NCBI GenBank assembly: GCA_947258705.1
Contig: CAMYJA010000007.1
Span: forward strand, 12,074-76,073
Origin: an uncultured Hyphomicrobiaceae bacterium
Lineage (GTDB): Bacteria > Pseudomonadota > Alphaproteobacteria > Rhizobiales > CAMYJA01
Reading direction: 5' to 3'
Length of the DNA: 64,000 nucleotides
A program made the position numbers and the translations under genes. This document shows, in pieces, positions 1-8,815 of the stretch. The notes beneath the pieces were generated by a model that ran no database searches, was not told the origin of the DNA, and was given only the letters and a program-made list of their open reading frames with translations. Each line of letters starts with the position of its first letter. Positions within the stretch are counted from its first letter, which is position 1.

Positions 1-48
1 GTGTTGGATGAAATGACAGAAATTGACCGCATCGGACGGGACGTCGCA

Positions 49-669
49 CTAGATGTCCAGATGGGTGCCGCGCACGCGTCTGATGTAGTACCGGACCGTT
101 TCGATGGCGCGCTTGATGAAATATCTGCCGGTCTGAAGGCCCGAGCGCGGCCAGGTCTTGAAGCCCGCCCGAGTGCTGCGCGCCGTTGCAATGGGCTCGA
201 TATAGTCGAAATGCTTCGACAATCGCTCGTGCCACCAATCGCGGGGCTTCAAGGTGACATGGGCATTGCGTCCGTCCGAGAGAGTGGCTTCGGCCTCTTT
301 CATGTCAATGATGATGATCGCGTTTCTGCATGAGGCCCGCATGTCGCCCAGCACCTCGTCGAGATCTTCTTCTTCGATATGTTCGAGGACATCGACATTG
401 ATGAGAAGATCGACAACCCCATCGGGCTTGGCCGCGAATTCGGGGATGGCAGGATCGTAGCGGTAGCGTTCAACCTCATATCCCAGCTTCAACGCATCGA
501 GGAGATTTGACTGGCCGCAGCCATAGTCCAGGATGGAGCGCGGATGCAGCAGCTCGATTTCGGGTCTGATAAAACGCAGATTTCTTATAGCCGTCGTACC
601 GTAGGAACGTTCGGCATGAATCTGGCGGTATTGATCGATAAGTTCCTGATTGCCGGCCAATTCATTCAA
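49..669 (-). CDS. class I SAM-dependent methyltransferase
   Basis: The 206-residue protein has a Rossmann-type methyltransferase core. A glycine-rich motif I (ILDYGCGQS, residues 46-54) would bind S-adenosylmethionine, and an acidic stretch with DVLEHI (about 93-98) matches motif IV of the Methyltransf_11/23 type. The substrate cannot be read from sequence. The C-terminal part is basic and aromatic. The track start at 669 is a TTG with no clear ribosome site, so the start is uncertain. It points away from the DUF302 gene upstream by only 45 bp, so the two could share a transcript. No sugar or lipid cluster surrounds it. The family call is firm and the function unknown. Confidence 0.8.
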   Translation of the reverse strand: MNELAGNQELIDQYRQIHAERSYGTTAIRNLRFIRPEIELLHPRSILDYGCGQSNLLDALKLGYEVERYRYDPAIPEFAAKPDGVVDLLINVDVLEHIEEEDLDEVLGDMRASCRNAIIIIDMKEAEATLSDGRNAHVTLKPRDWWHERLSKHFDYIEPIATARSTRAGFKTWPRSGLQTGRYFIKRAIETVRYYIRRVRGTHLDI

Positions 670-714
670 CTCGCATTGGTACTTTTGTCGGGTGCATAGG
701 CTGGGTGTCCGCCA

Positions 715-1101
715 CTAAAGACCTTCTACCACGTCGCGCAACAGTTTTTGCACTTCCGTGGCGATGTCGGCCAGGGCCGGATTTTCTATGGCCTGCATCG
801 ACGCCATGGGATCCACCGCTGAAACCTCGACACCTCCACCCTCGACGGCCTGGACGATAACATTGCAGGGAAGCATGGTCCCGATCTTGTTTTCATGGGT
901 CAGCGCCTGATAAGCAAATTGTGGATTGCAGGCGCCCAGGATGATGTATGGGTGATAGTCGACGTCAATTTTCTTCTTCAGTGTTTCACTGACGTCGATC
1001 GTGGTGAGGACACCGAATCCCTTGTTTTTCAGGGCCTCGGTAACCGTGGAAACGGCCTGTTCCATGGTCAGATCGAGTTTTTTCGAGATATGATAGCTCA
1101 T
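715..1101 (-). CDS. DUF302 family protein
   Basis: The 128-residue protein matches the DUF302 fold: an N-terminal segment with a MSYHISKK start, a KGFGVLTTIDV strand, then GACNPQFAYQAL and a LPCNVIVQ strand. The family is found in bacteria and archaea and its biochemistry is unknown. I moved the start from 1197 to the ATG at 1101, because the sequence CGGAGAA lies about ten bases upstream and the extra 32 residues look non-coding. It has no signal peptide or membrane segment, so a cytoplasmic location is likely. A conserved cysteine (in GACNP) and a second (LPCN) are typical of the family. Confidence 0.85.
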   Translation of the reverse strand: MSYHISKKLDLTMEQAVSTVTEALKNKGFGVLTTIDVSETLKKKIDVDYHPYIILGACNPQFAYQALTHENKIGTMLPCNVIVQAVEGGGVEVSAVDPMASMQAIENPALADIATEVQKLLRDVVEGL

Positions 1102-1374
1102 GGTCTTGAATTCTCCGATATTGCAGATTACTTCACTGATTAGCGCAATTTCTTGAAACCGCCACGCGCGAATCTGAGACAGGTTGATTGATTTCACCGC
1201 TCTCGCGCCCAGTGTGGCAATTTTTCCTATAGTATTTGCCCCCCAATAGCGGTAGCTTTCCGCCGTAGGGCAATATGGTTAATTGATTCGGTGCCTGTCA
1301 CCCGCCAAGAGGTGGTCCGCCCCGAATTAATTTCCGAAATGATGAGAACTGAGAGACATCGGGGGACCTTGTGA

Positions 1375-2352
1375 ATGGGATCTAAACCTTTTGCGGCCTA
1401 TGCCGAGAAAAACGATCGGCGGGCAATTCTTGAACTCGTCCTCAATTTTGCATCCTTCCTGGCTCTATGGGCCCTTGCCTATGTGCTCGTCAATAGCGGG
1501 CAGTATCTCTGGGCGCTCCCCGTCATCGTTTTAAACGGATTTCTGCTGGTGCGCCTGTTCGTATTGCAGCATGATTGCGGCCATAATGTCTTTTTCTCGA
1601 ACCATAAGTGGAACAACCGGGTCGGGAAATTCCTCAGCATCTTCACACTTGCTCCTTACGACTGGTGGCGCATCGACCATTCCAAACATCATGCGCAATC
1701 GGGTCATCTGGAAAAACGCGGGACCGGCGACATCTGGCTGCTGACAGTAGATGAATATAAAAATATCGGCGCATTGGAGAAGTTTTATTATCGGCTTTAT
1801 CGCTCGGCTTTCGTCCTTGTCGGCATTGGACCGCTCCTTCTCTTTCTCGTCCGCATGCGCATACCCGACGCGTTCACCCGTTCGCACCCGAAACTTTTGA
1901 AATCGGTGCTCTATACGAATGTCGCGATCGTCATTTTTTATGGCGCGCTTCTGACGATATTCGGACCGGTCAGTTTCCTGCTCACGCATCTTCCGATCGT
2001 GATGGTTGCCTCGTCGCTTGGCGTCTGGATGTTCACCGTCCAGCATACCTATGAAGATGCCTATTGGGCGCATGACGAAACCTGGGATTTCAACAAGGCC
2101 GCATGGGAAGGCTCCTCGGTGCTGCGTCTTGGCAACACCTTCGACTTTCTTACGGCCAATATCTGTTATCACAACATTCACCACGTCAACAGCCAGATCC
2201 CGTCCTACAATCTCAAGCGGTGCTATCATGAGAATCTCGACAGCATTTCCAGCCGGGAAATCTATCTCGCAGAGGCGCTTAGCGTGACAAAGTGGAAACT
2301 CTGGTGCGAGGAACGCGAATGCATGGTTCGCTTCTCCGATGTGCCAGCCTGA
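1375..2352 (+). CDS. membrane fatty acid desaturase
   Basis: The 325-residue membrane protein has the three histidine boxes of the di-iron desaturase superfamily: HDCGH (66-70), HSKHH (102-106) and HNIHH (266-270), plus QHTYED near 223. Hydrophobic pairs at about 22-60 and 145-220 fit the usual four-helix arrangement with the histidines facing the cytoplasm. Boxes of this type occur in DesA-like delta-12/omega-6 acyl-lipid desaturases, so membrane lipid unsaturation is the likely role. The exact regioselectivity cannot be told. The ATG at 1375 follows a GGGGGACC ribosome site. A GTG four bases earlier is out of frame. It stands alone in its transcription unit. Confidence 0.88.
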   Translation: MGSKPFAAYAEKNDRRAILELVLNFASFLALWALAYVLVNSGQYLWALPVIVLNGFLLVRLFVLQHDCGHNVFFSNHKWNNRVGKFLSIFTLAPYDWWRIDHSKHHAQSGHLEKRGTGDIWLLTVDEYKNIGALEKFYYRLYRSAFVLVGIGPLLLFLVRMRIPDAFTRSHPKLLKSVLYTNVAIVIFYGALLTIFGPVSFLLTHLPIVMVASSLGVWMFTVQHTYEDAYWAHDETWDFNKAAWEGSSVLRLGNTFDFLTANICYHNIHHVNSQIPSYNLKRCYHENLDSISSREIYLAEALSVTKWKLWCEERECMVRFSDVPA

Positions 2353-2603
2353 GACTTTCAGGCCCTACCCGGACGCAATCGCAGCCAGGGTGATCCTGAT
2401 AGCACGAAGGCCGATTGACGGATTGACCTTGTTCCGTTTTCAGGGCAAATGTCGGGAGAACCCCTGATGAATCCCGTCCGAAATGGCCGGTAGTAGGGCT
2501 GCATTGCACCGGAAAATCCAGTTCTGCCATATTGAAATGAGACAAGACCTGTCCATATAGGATTTGTAAGGCGAGAGACGCGTTAGCAAAGGAGTGGCTG
2601 CCC

Positions 2604-2960
2604 ATGCAGCTCAATATGCTCAAATGCAAGATTCACCGGGCAACGGTGACGGAATGTGATCTCAACTATGAAGGATCGATTTCGATCGACATGGATCTCA
2701 TCGAGGCGGCGGGGCTGCACATCTTCGAGCGCGTCGAACTCTACAACGTCAACAATGGCGAACGTTTCGCGACCTATGTCATCGAAGGCGAAAAAGGCTC
2801 CGGCGAAATCGGCCTCAACGGGGCCGCGGCCCGCAAGGCGGTCAAGGGCGACGAGCTTATCATCTGCGCCTATTGCCAGATCCCAGCCGAGGAGGCGGGC
2901 AATTACAACGCCACGCTCGTCTTTGTCGACAAGGCCAACAAAATCTCTTCGATCAATTAA
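2604..2960 (+). CDS. panD: aspartate 1-decarboxylase (pyruvoyl enzyme)
   Basis: PanD converts L-aspartate to beta-alanine for pantothenate and coenzyme A. The 118-residue protein keeps the family length and start (MLKCKIHRATVTECDL). It also keeps the self-cleavage site YEGS: cleavage between Gly24 and Ser25 makes the pyruvoyl group. The ELIICAYCQ strand and NNGERF loop also fit. An AAAGGAG site lies 10 bases before the ATG. The 250-bp upstream region has a plausible TTGCAC/CATATT promoter with 18-bp spacing near 2502-2532. The end overlaps the convergent SIMPL gene by 8 bp. No panB or panC is in the window. Confidence 0.97.
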   Translation: MQLNMLKCKIHRATVTECDLNYEGSISIDMDLIEAAGLHIFERVELYNVNNGERFATYVIEGEKGSGEIGLNGAAARKAVKGDELIICAYCQIPAEEAGNYNATLVFVDKANKISSIN

Positions 2961-3669
2961 GCTCCCAGGTCATATCGACGCGTACCGTCAGGGTTTGAGA
3001 CCCGGCCTCGATCGGGGCGGCTTCCATCTTCATTGCCGAGCGCGACATGACCGGACGCGGTGAATAATCGCGCCTTTGCTCGGTGATCTTCAACACATCG
3101 CCAATCCTTGCACCCGCCGCAGCGGCCATAAGTTTCGCCTTGCGGCGCGCGTTTGCGATCGCCTGTTTGCGCGCCGCGTCCTTCAAACTGTCGGCGTTCG
3201 ACACATCAAAGCGAATGCCGCCGATCTGGTTCGAACCCAGGCTGACGACCTTGTCCAGGATGGTTCCGAGCGCTTCAAGGTTACGGACGACGATGTGAAC
3301 GGAATTTGTCACCGTATAGCCGATGATAACCGGCGACCGGCCGTCCTTGAAACGGCGGTAGCGTGGCGAGACCGAAAAATTGGTGGTCTGAATATCGCGG
3401 GCTTCGATACCGCTCGATTTGAGCCCGTCGATCACCGCCTTCATGTCCCGGCTGTTGGCGGTGAGCGCGGCACGCGCGGTTTCTCCTTCCGAGGTCACGC
3501 CGGTGGAAATCATAGCCATATCGGGCTCTACCCTGACCTGTCCGGTGGCGGAAAGCGAGATCGTACGTCTCTCGGATATCTTATCAGCGAGCGCACCTGC
3601 CGTCATGACGCTCAGGGACATCAGCGTGAGCAATAGAGTGCTGGCGCGTGTAATGTGGGCCTTTTTCAT
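2953..3669 (-). CDS. SIMPL-domain (DUF541) periplasmic protein
   Basis: The 238-residue protein starts with a signal peptide (about residues 1-28, ending GALA-D) and then carries the whole SIMPL/DUF541 domain. Recognisable pieces are ISLSATGQVRVEPDMA, GVTSEGETARAAL, and the NARRKAKLMAAAAG segment near the end. Family members are secreted or envelope proteins (BP26/OMP28 of Brucella is one) that form ring oligomers, and their function is unsettled. I chose the ATG at 3669 over the track start at 3798 because AAGGAC precedes it and the signal peptide begins there. Its stop overlaps the panD stop tail-to-tail. Confidence 0.9.
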   Translation of the reverse strand: MKKAHITRASTLLLTLMSLSVMTAGALADKISERRTISLSATGQVRVEPDMAMISTGVTSEGETARAALTANSRDMKAVIDGLKSSGIEARDIQTTNFSVSPRYRRFKDGRSPVIIGYTVTNSVHIVVRNLEALGTILDKVVSLGSNQIGGIRFDVSNADSLKDAARKQAIANARRKAKLMAAAAGARIGDVLKITEQRRDYSPRPVMSRSAMKMEAAPIEAGSQTLTVRVDMTWELN

Positions 3670-3859
3670 ATCATAATGTCCTTTTCGGGAACTGTTCGAT
3701 GGCTGGTTCTTCGCTCGCCCTTGAAAATCGATGCCTGTTTCATAAGCGCTCGTTATGTTTTCTGCAATATGAACCTGGCAGCTACAAGGCCTTTTCATTC
3801 GGGCGCAACATCTGCTATATGAGCCGCCTGTCTAACCAACATCCACTGAAATGTCTTGG

Positions 3860-3936
3860 GGGCCTGTAGCTCAATTGGTTAGAGCCGACGGCTCATAACC
3901 GTCTGGTTGCAGGTTCGAGTCCTGCCAGGCCCACCA
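3860..3936 (+). tRNA. tRNA with CAT anticodon (tRNA-Ile2 or elongator tRNA-Met)
   Basis: A full 77-nt cloverleaf can be folded by eye. The acceptor is GGGCCTG/CAGGCCC, the D arm GCTC/GAGC, the anticodon stem GACGG/CCGTC with loop CTCATAA, and the T arm GCAGG/CCTGC with TTCGAGT; CCA is encoded. The anticodon at 3894-3896 is CAT. The loop and stem resemble the tRNA-Ile2 type, whose C34 is changed to lysidine by TilS to read AUA, more than the usual elongator tRNA-Met. A covariance model for Ile2 identity would settle it. The ORF at 3871-4275 on the other strand is an artefact of this gene. Confidence 0.95.
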
Positions 3937-3992
3937 CCGACCAGTCGGGCGCCCAGTGCCTCCGACCCACATGTGCGAAATTAAATTGCGCA

Positions 3993-5411
3993 TCACTCCG
4001 CGGCGCTGCGTCCATATTCGTCGGACAGGCGGATGATGTCGTCCTCTCCAAGATAGGATCCTGACTGGACCTCGATCAGCAATGCCGGATCCGCTGCCGG
4101 ATTCTCCAGCCTGTGCGGGGCGCCGATCGGTATGTAGGTCGACTGGTTTTCTCGTAAATGCTCTTCCCGTCCATCGACCGAAACCCTGACCGATCCCGAT
4201 ACCACAATCCAGTGTTCCGCGCGCTGGCGGTGGATTTGCAACGAGAGTTTTGCACCCGGTTTGACCATCAGACATTTGACCTGGTATTTTTCGCCGCGGC
4301 TGAGCCCTTCATACCAGCCCCAGGGGCGATAGACCCGGGCGTGGGAGACGGCTTCGCGGCGCTCACTCGCAGACAATTGCTCGACCATGGATTTGACGTC
4401 GTCCGCCCGGTCCCTGGCGGCGACCAGCACCACATCCCTGGTGGCGACGGCCAGGACGTCTTCGAGACCGAGAATCGCGAGCATGGCGCCGCCATCACTC
4501 AAGCCAAGACAGTTTTTCGCGTCCCGGAGAACAATATCGCCGCGCGTCGCATTGCCGCTCCCATCCTCGTCCATCGTCGCCCCGAGCGCCTGCCAGGAGC
4601 CGATGTCCCGCCAGCCCGCGTCGAGAGTCACGCACGTCATGTCGTGCGCCTTTTCCATGATGGCGTGGTCGATGGAAATATGCGCGCAGTTCTCATAGGC
4701 CTGGCTCTCCAATCTCAGGAAATCGAGATCGTGGACCGCGTTTTCCAGAGCTTTTCGGCAATCCGCGAGCATGCCGGGATGGTGTTCCTGGAAAAGTTCG
4801 ATCATGCGAAAGGGATCAAAGAGAAAAATACCCGCATTCCAGAAAAATCCGTCATCCGCCAGAAAAGACCGTGCCGTCTCCCGGTCGGGCTTTTCGACGA
4901 AGCGCCTGACCTGCATCAGTTCTGCGGCAGTATCCACGGTTTCGATATATCCATAGCCCGTATGCGGCTCCTTTGGCTTAATGCCGAATGTGACGATTTT
5001 ACCCGCCATCGCAGAGGCGCGCCCGCGCTCGATGGCGCTTGTAAACGCGGCCTGGTCAAATATCAGGTGATCCGAGGGCACTAACAGGACGAGTTGCCTG
5101 GGCTCCTCCCGCGCTGCCAGTAATGATCCTATGAGTGCCGCGGGGGCAGTGTTCCGCGCCACCGGTTCGAGAACGATCGCGTCCGGCTCGATACCCGTAT
5201 CCCGCATCTGTTCGGCCGTGATGAAGCGGTGATCCTCATTGCATATGACGATTGGCTTTCGATAAACCGCATCCGTCAGGCGCCGGCATGTTTGCTGGAA
5301 CGTTGACATTTCACCTGCCATGGGCAGGAACTGTTTTGGATATGCCGCCCGCGATAACGGCCATAGCCGGGTACCGGCCCCTCCGTTGAGCACGACCGGA
5401 ACTATTGCCAT
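3993..5411 (-). CDS. manC: mannose-1-phosphate guanylyltransferase / mannose-6-phosphate isomerase
   Basis: This 472-residue bifunctional enzyme isomerises fructose-6-phosphate to mannose-6-phosphate and makes GDP-mannose from mannose-1-phosphate, supplying mannose or fucose to exopolysaccharide or LPS. The N-terminal nucleotidyltransferase half has the signature GGAGTRLWPLSR (10-21) and a FVEKPD motif. The C-terminal cupin half has the type II isomerase signature QIHRQRAEHWIVV. Length and layout match AlgA/XanB/ManC. AGGAGGCC lies directly before the ATG and a good promoter lies just upstream. No manB or glycosyltransferase is nearby, so it is a stand-alone gene here. Confidence 0.95.
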   Translation of the reverse strand: MAIVPVVLNGGAGTRLWPLSRAAYPKQFLPMAGEMSTFQQTCRRLTDAVYRKPIVICNEDHRFITAEQMRDTGIEPDAIVLEPVARNTAPAALIGSLLAAREEPRQLVLLVPSDHLIFDQAAFTSAIERGRASAMAGKIVTFGIKPKEPHTGYGYIETVDTAAELMQVRRFVEKPDRETARSFLADDGFFWNAGIFLFDPFRMIELFQEHHPGMLADCRKALENAVHDLDFLRLESQAYENCAHISIDHAIMEKAHDMTCVTLDAGWRDIGSWQALGATMDEDGSGNATRGDIVLRDAKNCLGLSDGGAMLAILGLEDVLAVATRDVVLVAARDRADDVKSMVEQLSASERREAVSHARVYRPWGWYEGLSRGEKYQVKCLMVKPGAKLSLQIHRQRAEHWIVVSGSVRVSVDGREEHLRENQSTYIPIGAPHRLENPAADPALLIEVQSGSYLGEDDIIRLSDEYGRSAAE

Positions 5412-5434
5412 GGCCTCCTCTTATTTTTTAATTC

Positions 5435-5463
5435 TTATAAAGTTTTTATAACTTTTTTTGCAA
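5435..5463 (-). promoter_or_regulatory. sigma70-type promoter of manC
   Basis: Read on the minus strand, TTGCAA is followed by 17 bases and then TTATAA, in a strikingly A+T-rich stretch. The -10 box lies 24 bases before the manC ATG, giving a very short leader. This is inference from spacing and box sequence. Confidence 0.55.
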
Positions 5464-5554
5464 CAGAATACTATGGCCTGTTCTTCAAAATATGCGTCAC
5501 GACGCATTTATTACTTGCAAAGGACGGACTTGGCAAATAATGAGTGTCGTCATG

Positions 5555-8500
5555 TCAGGGAGCGGCTACATCCGCTTCCCGTTGTTCCATCGGAGGCAGT
5601 GGGCGCCCGTCATCGCGGAGTACGATGTAAATGGCCGGAATGACGAGCACGGTCAGAAATGTCGATGACATCAGTCCGAAGAGCAGCGAAATTGCCAGCC
5701 CCTGAAAAATGGGATCGAACAGGATGACAGCCGCACCGATCATGGCGGCAAGTGCTGTCAACAAAATCGGCTTGAACCGGATCGCTCCAGCATCCAGAAG
5801 CACCTGGCGCAAGGCGATATCGGGAGACCGCCGATCTTCGATAAAATCAACGAGCAATATGGAATTTCGGACGATAATTCCGGCCAGTGCAATAAAGCCG
5901 ATCATCGATGTTGCGGAGAACGGAGCGCCAAAAAGCCAGTGCCCGATGAGAATGCCGATCAGGGTCAGTGGCACGGGCGTCAGAATAACGAGCGGTATTT
6001 TAAATGAACCGAACTGACCGACCACGAGAATATAGATGCCGAGAAGCGCCACGGCGAATGCCGCTCCCATATCCCGGAAGGTGACATAGGTCACTTCCCA
6101 TTCGCCGTCCCACAGCAATACCGGTTTTGTTTCATCGTCGGGCTGGCCATAATAGCTGATCACGGGCCGGGGGAGCTTGCCCCAGTCAATCCGTTCCATG
6201 CGTTTTTCCACTTCGAACATGCCGTAAATAGGCGCCTCGAAAGCGCCCGCCAGCTCGCCCAGAACCATTTCGGCGGGACGCCCGTTATGGCGGAAGATGG
6301 GAAATGACGCTTTTTCCTCGCGCAGCTTCACAACATCGCCAAGCTCGACAATGCTGCGCTCGCCGGGCAGTGCGTTTGCCGGTACGGGAGTCGACAAAAA
6401 CCGTGACGAGATCATCCGGCCGGATTTCGGAATTTGCACCGCTATTTCCACCGGATGCCGTCCGCCACCGCGATGAGAATATCCAACGGACACGCCGTCG
6501 AGATAAACTCTTATGGTATTGTAGACGTCGCTTTGAGCAACGTTGAAGAATTCGAGTTTATCCTGGTCGATTATCACGCGCAGGCGTGGCGCCCGCACGC
6601 CGAAACTATCATCGTCATCGACGATAAACGGAACTTCCTTGAAGACCTGGCGCACCCTGGTGGCGATCTGGCGGCGCGTTTCCGGATCAGGGCCATAAAT
6701 CTCTGCAAGGAGCGTCGAGATCACCGGAGGCCCGGGCGGCACCTCTATGACTTTGATCGAAGAATGGTCGGGGAGTTCGATATCCTTGAGCCGCTTGCGG
6801 ATTTCCAGAGCGATTTGGTGGCTGGTGCGGCTGCGCTCCCCTTTGGCCGTCAGGTTGATCTGCAGATCGCCATGCTCGGGGCGGTCCCTGAGATAATAGT
6901 GCCTTACAAGGCCGTTAAAATTAAACGGAGCCGCCGTTCCCGCATGCGCCTGAATGGATAAGAGTTCAGGCAAATCGCCGAGCTTTTTGGCGGCAATATC
7001 GAGGATCTGCTCGGTTCGTTCGAGCGAGCTTCCCTTTTTCAGGTCAAGGACCACCTGCAATTCGGACTTGTTGTCGAAGGGCAGCAGTTTCACCGTCACC
7101 CATTTTAACGGTATGAGCAAACAGAGAAGCAGTGTCGCTGCCGCAACGACGGCAAGGAATATAATTGATTTCCGGCGTGTGTGCAGAACCGGACGTGCCG
7201 AGGATATAAAAAGGCGTCCCAGGATTCCACCGTCCGGGCTGTCATGGGCATGCCCCTCACCATCCGCCAGTTTGCGGCCGAAGCGCAGCAAAAGCCAGGG
7301 CGTGATTATCACGGCGACAAAAAACGACATGATCATCGCTGCCGAGGCATTGGCCGGGATCGGACTCATATAGGGCCCCATCAGCCCAGACACAAACAGC
7401 ATCGGCAGCAATGCGGTCACAACCGTGAGGGTTGCGATAATGGTCGGGTTGCCAACTTCCGCAACGGCTTCGATGGCGGCCTGCGCTTTTTCGCGGCCAT
7501 CCCTCATGGCCCAGTGACGGGCGATATTCTCTATCACGACAATGGCATCGTCGACGAGAATGCCGATAGAGAATATGAGTGCGAAGAGGCTGACGCGGTT
7601 GATGGTGTAGCCCATAATATATGACGCAAAGAGCGTTAGAAGAATCGTCGTCGGGATCACAATCAGGATCACCATGCTTTCACGCCAGCCGATGGCGAAA
7701 CCCGCCAGCAGCACGATAGAAATCGTCGCCAGTCCCAGATGAAAGAGCAGTTCGTTGGCTTTTTCATTGGCGGTCTCGCCATAATCCCTCGTGACAATAA
7801 TCTCGACATCATCAGGTATCAGCCTGCCTTTGAGCTCGTCGACGCGATGGAGAATATGTTCTGCAATATCGACGGCATTGGCTCCGGCCCGTTTGGCCAG
7901 TGCGATCGTCACAGCGGGAATACGATCGAGTCCATCGTCCGGATTTTTCCGGTAATGCCAGGTCCGCCGTTCGAGGGGTTTGGCGCCCACGACAATGTTT
8001 GCGACATCGCGCACATAGACCGGCCGGCCATCGCGTGCGGTCAGCAGCAGGAGCCCGATATCGGGAACGCCCTGCAAAGTCTGCCCGGAAGCCACGGAAA
8101 TATTTTGGTCCCGGTCCCTTATCTGCCCTGCCAGAAAGGACCGGTTCGCCTCGCGGATTTTTTCAGTGAGTTGATGCAGGGTGATCCCCATAAGCGCCAG
8201 GCGTTCGGGGTCCGGCTCGACCCGGATCTGATCGGGGCGCCCGCCGGTGATATAGGAAAGACCGACATCTTCGAGTTTGGCGAGCTCTACAAGCAGGTCC
8301 TGCGCCATGTGATAAAGCGCATTGTCGCGATAGCGCGGTGCCGCCTCCTTGAGCGGGGCCAGCGTCAAAGTGACAATTGCAACGTCATCGATACCCCGGC
8401 CGACAATGACCGGATCGGGTATGCCGATCGGCAAGCGCGTAATATTGGCCCGCACTTTTTCATGCACACGCAATATGGCGTCATCCTGGTCGGTCCCCAC

Positions 8501-8815
8501 CAGAAAGCGTGCCGTGACGAGCGCCCGGTCGTCTTCAGTGCTCGAGTATACATGCTCGATGCCGTTTATCGCCTTGATGATCGTCTCGAGCGGCTCGGTA
8601 ACAAGCTTGACTGCATCATCGGCCTTCAAGCCATCCGCCCGGACGAATATATCCACCAGGGGAACCGAGATTTGCGGCTCCTCTTCACGCGGCAATGCGA
8701 ACAGGGCAACGAGACCGACCGCAAACGACGTCAGTATCATGAGCGGCGTGAGCGGTGAATTTATCGATGCGCGTGTTAAAAGACCCGATATTCCCAAATC
8801 TGATTTCGTCATCAC
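5555..8815 (-). CDS. RND-family efflux transporter, inner-membrane pump (AcrB/HAE1-like)
   Basis: The 1086-residue protein has RND architecture: one N-terminal helix (TPLMILTSFAVGLVALFAL), a large periplasmic loop, a helix bundle, a second periplasmic loop and a final bundle. The proton-relay helix carries GILVDDAIVVIENIA with paired aspartates. The sequence FALPREEEPQIS after the first helix is typical of a hydrophobe/solvent-type subgroup common in alphaproteobacteria. It would export small hydrophobic compounds using proton-motive force; the substrate is unknown. Its ATG overlaps the stop of the upstream adaptor gene (ATGA, 8812-8815), so translation is coupled. No TolC-like gene is in the window. 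Confidence 0.92.
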   Translation of the reverse strand: MMTKSDLGISGLLTRASINSPLTPLMILTSFAVGLVALFALPREEEPQISVPLVDIFVRADGLKADDAVKLVTEPLETIIKAINGIEHVYSSTEDDRALVTARFLVGTDQDDAILRVHEKVRANITRLPIGIPDPVIVGRGIDDVAIVTLTLAPLKEAAPRYRDNALYHMAQDLLVELAKLEDVGLSYITGGRPDQIRVEPDPERLALMGITLHQLTEKIREANRSFLAGQIRDRDQNISVASGQTLQGVPDIGLLLLTARDGRPVYVRDVANIVVGAKPLERRTWHYRKNPDDGLDRIPAVTIALAKRAGANAVDIAEHILHRVDELKGRLIPDDVEIIVTRDYGETANEKANELLFHLGLATISIVLLAGFAIGWRESMVILIVIPTTILLTLFASYIMGYTINRVSLFALIFSIGILVDDAIVVIENIARHWAMRDGREKAQAAIEAVAEVGNPTIIATLTVVTALLPMLFVSGLMGPYMSPIPANASAAMIMSFFVAVIITPWLLLRFGRKLADGEGHAHDSPDGGILGRLFISSARPVLHTRRKSIIFLAVVAAATLLLCLLIPLKWVTVKLLPFDNKSELQVVLDLKKGSSLERTEQILDIAAKKLGDLPELLSIQAHAGTAAPFNFNGLVRHYYLRDRPEHGDLQINLTAKGERSRTSHQIALEIRKRLKDIELPDHSSIKVIEVPPGPPVISTLLAEIYGPDPETRRQIATRVRQVFKEVPFIVDDDDSFGVRAPRLRVIIDQDKLEFFNVAQSDVYNTIRVYLDGVSVGYSHRGGGRHPVEIAVQIPKSGRMISSRFLSTPVPANALPGERSIVELGDVVKLREEKASFPIFRHNGRPAEMVLGELAGAFEAPIYGMFEVEKRMERIDWGKLPRPVISYYGQPDDETKPVLLWDGEWEVTYVTFRDMGAAFAVALLGIYILVVGQFGSFKIPLVILTPVPLTLIGILIGHWLFGAPFSATSMIGFIALAGIIVRNSILLVDFIEDRRSPDIALRQVLLDAGAIRFKPILLTALAAMIGAAVILFDPIFQGLAISLLFGLMSSTFLTVLVIPAIYIVLRDDGRPLPPMEQREADVAAP

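Noticed and set aside
3871-4275. 134-residue minus-strand ORF ending in a WQDSNLQPDGYEPSALTN-like sequence
   Set aside because: It is the translation of the antisense of the CAT tRNA plus manC shadow; this peptide is a known artefact of tRNA genes.
4158-5084. 308-residue plus-strand ORF
   Set aside because: It is antisense to manC, which has clear enzyme motifs; no ribosome site.
7739-8758. 339-residue plus-strand ORF
   Set aside because: It is a shadow of the RND pump gene in a G+C-rich codon pattern.
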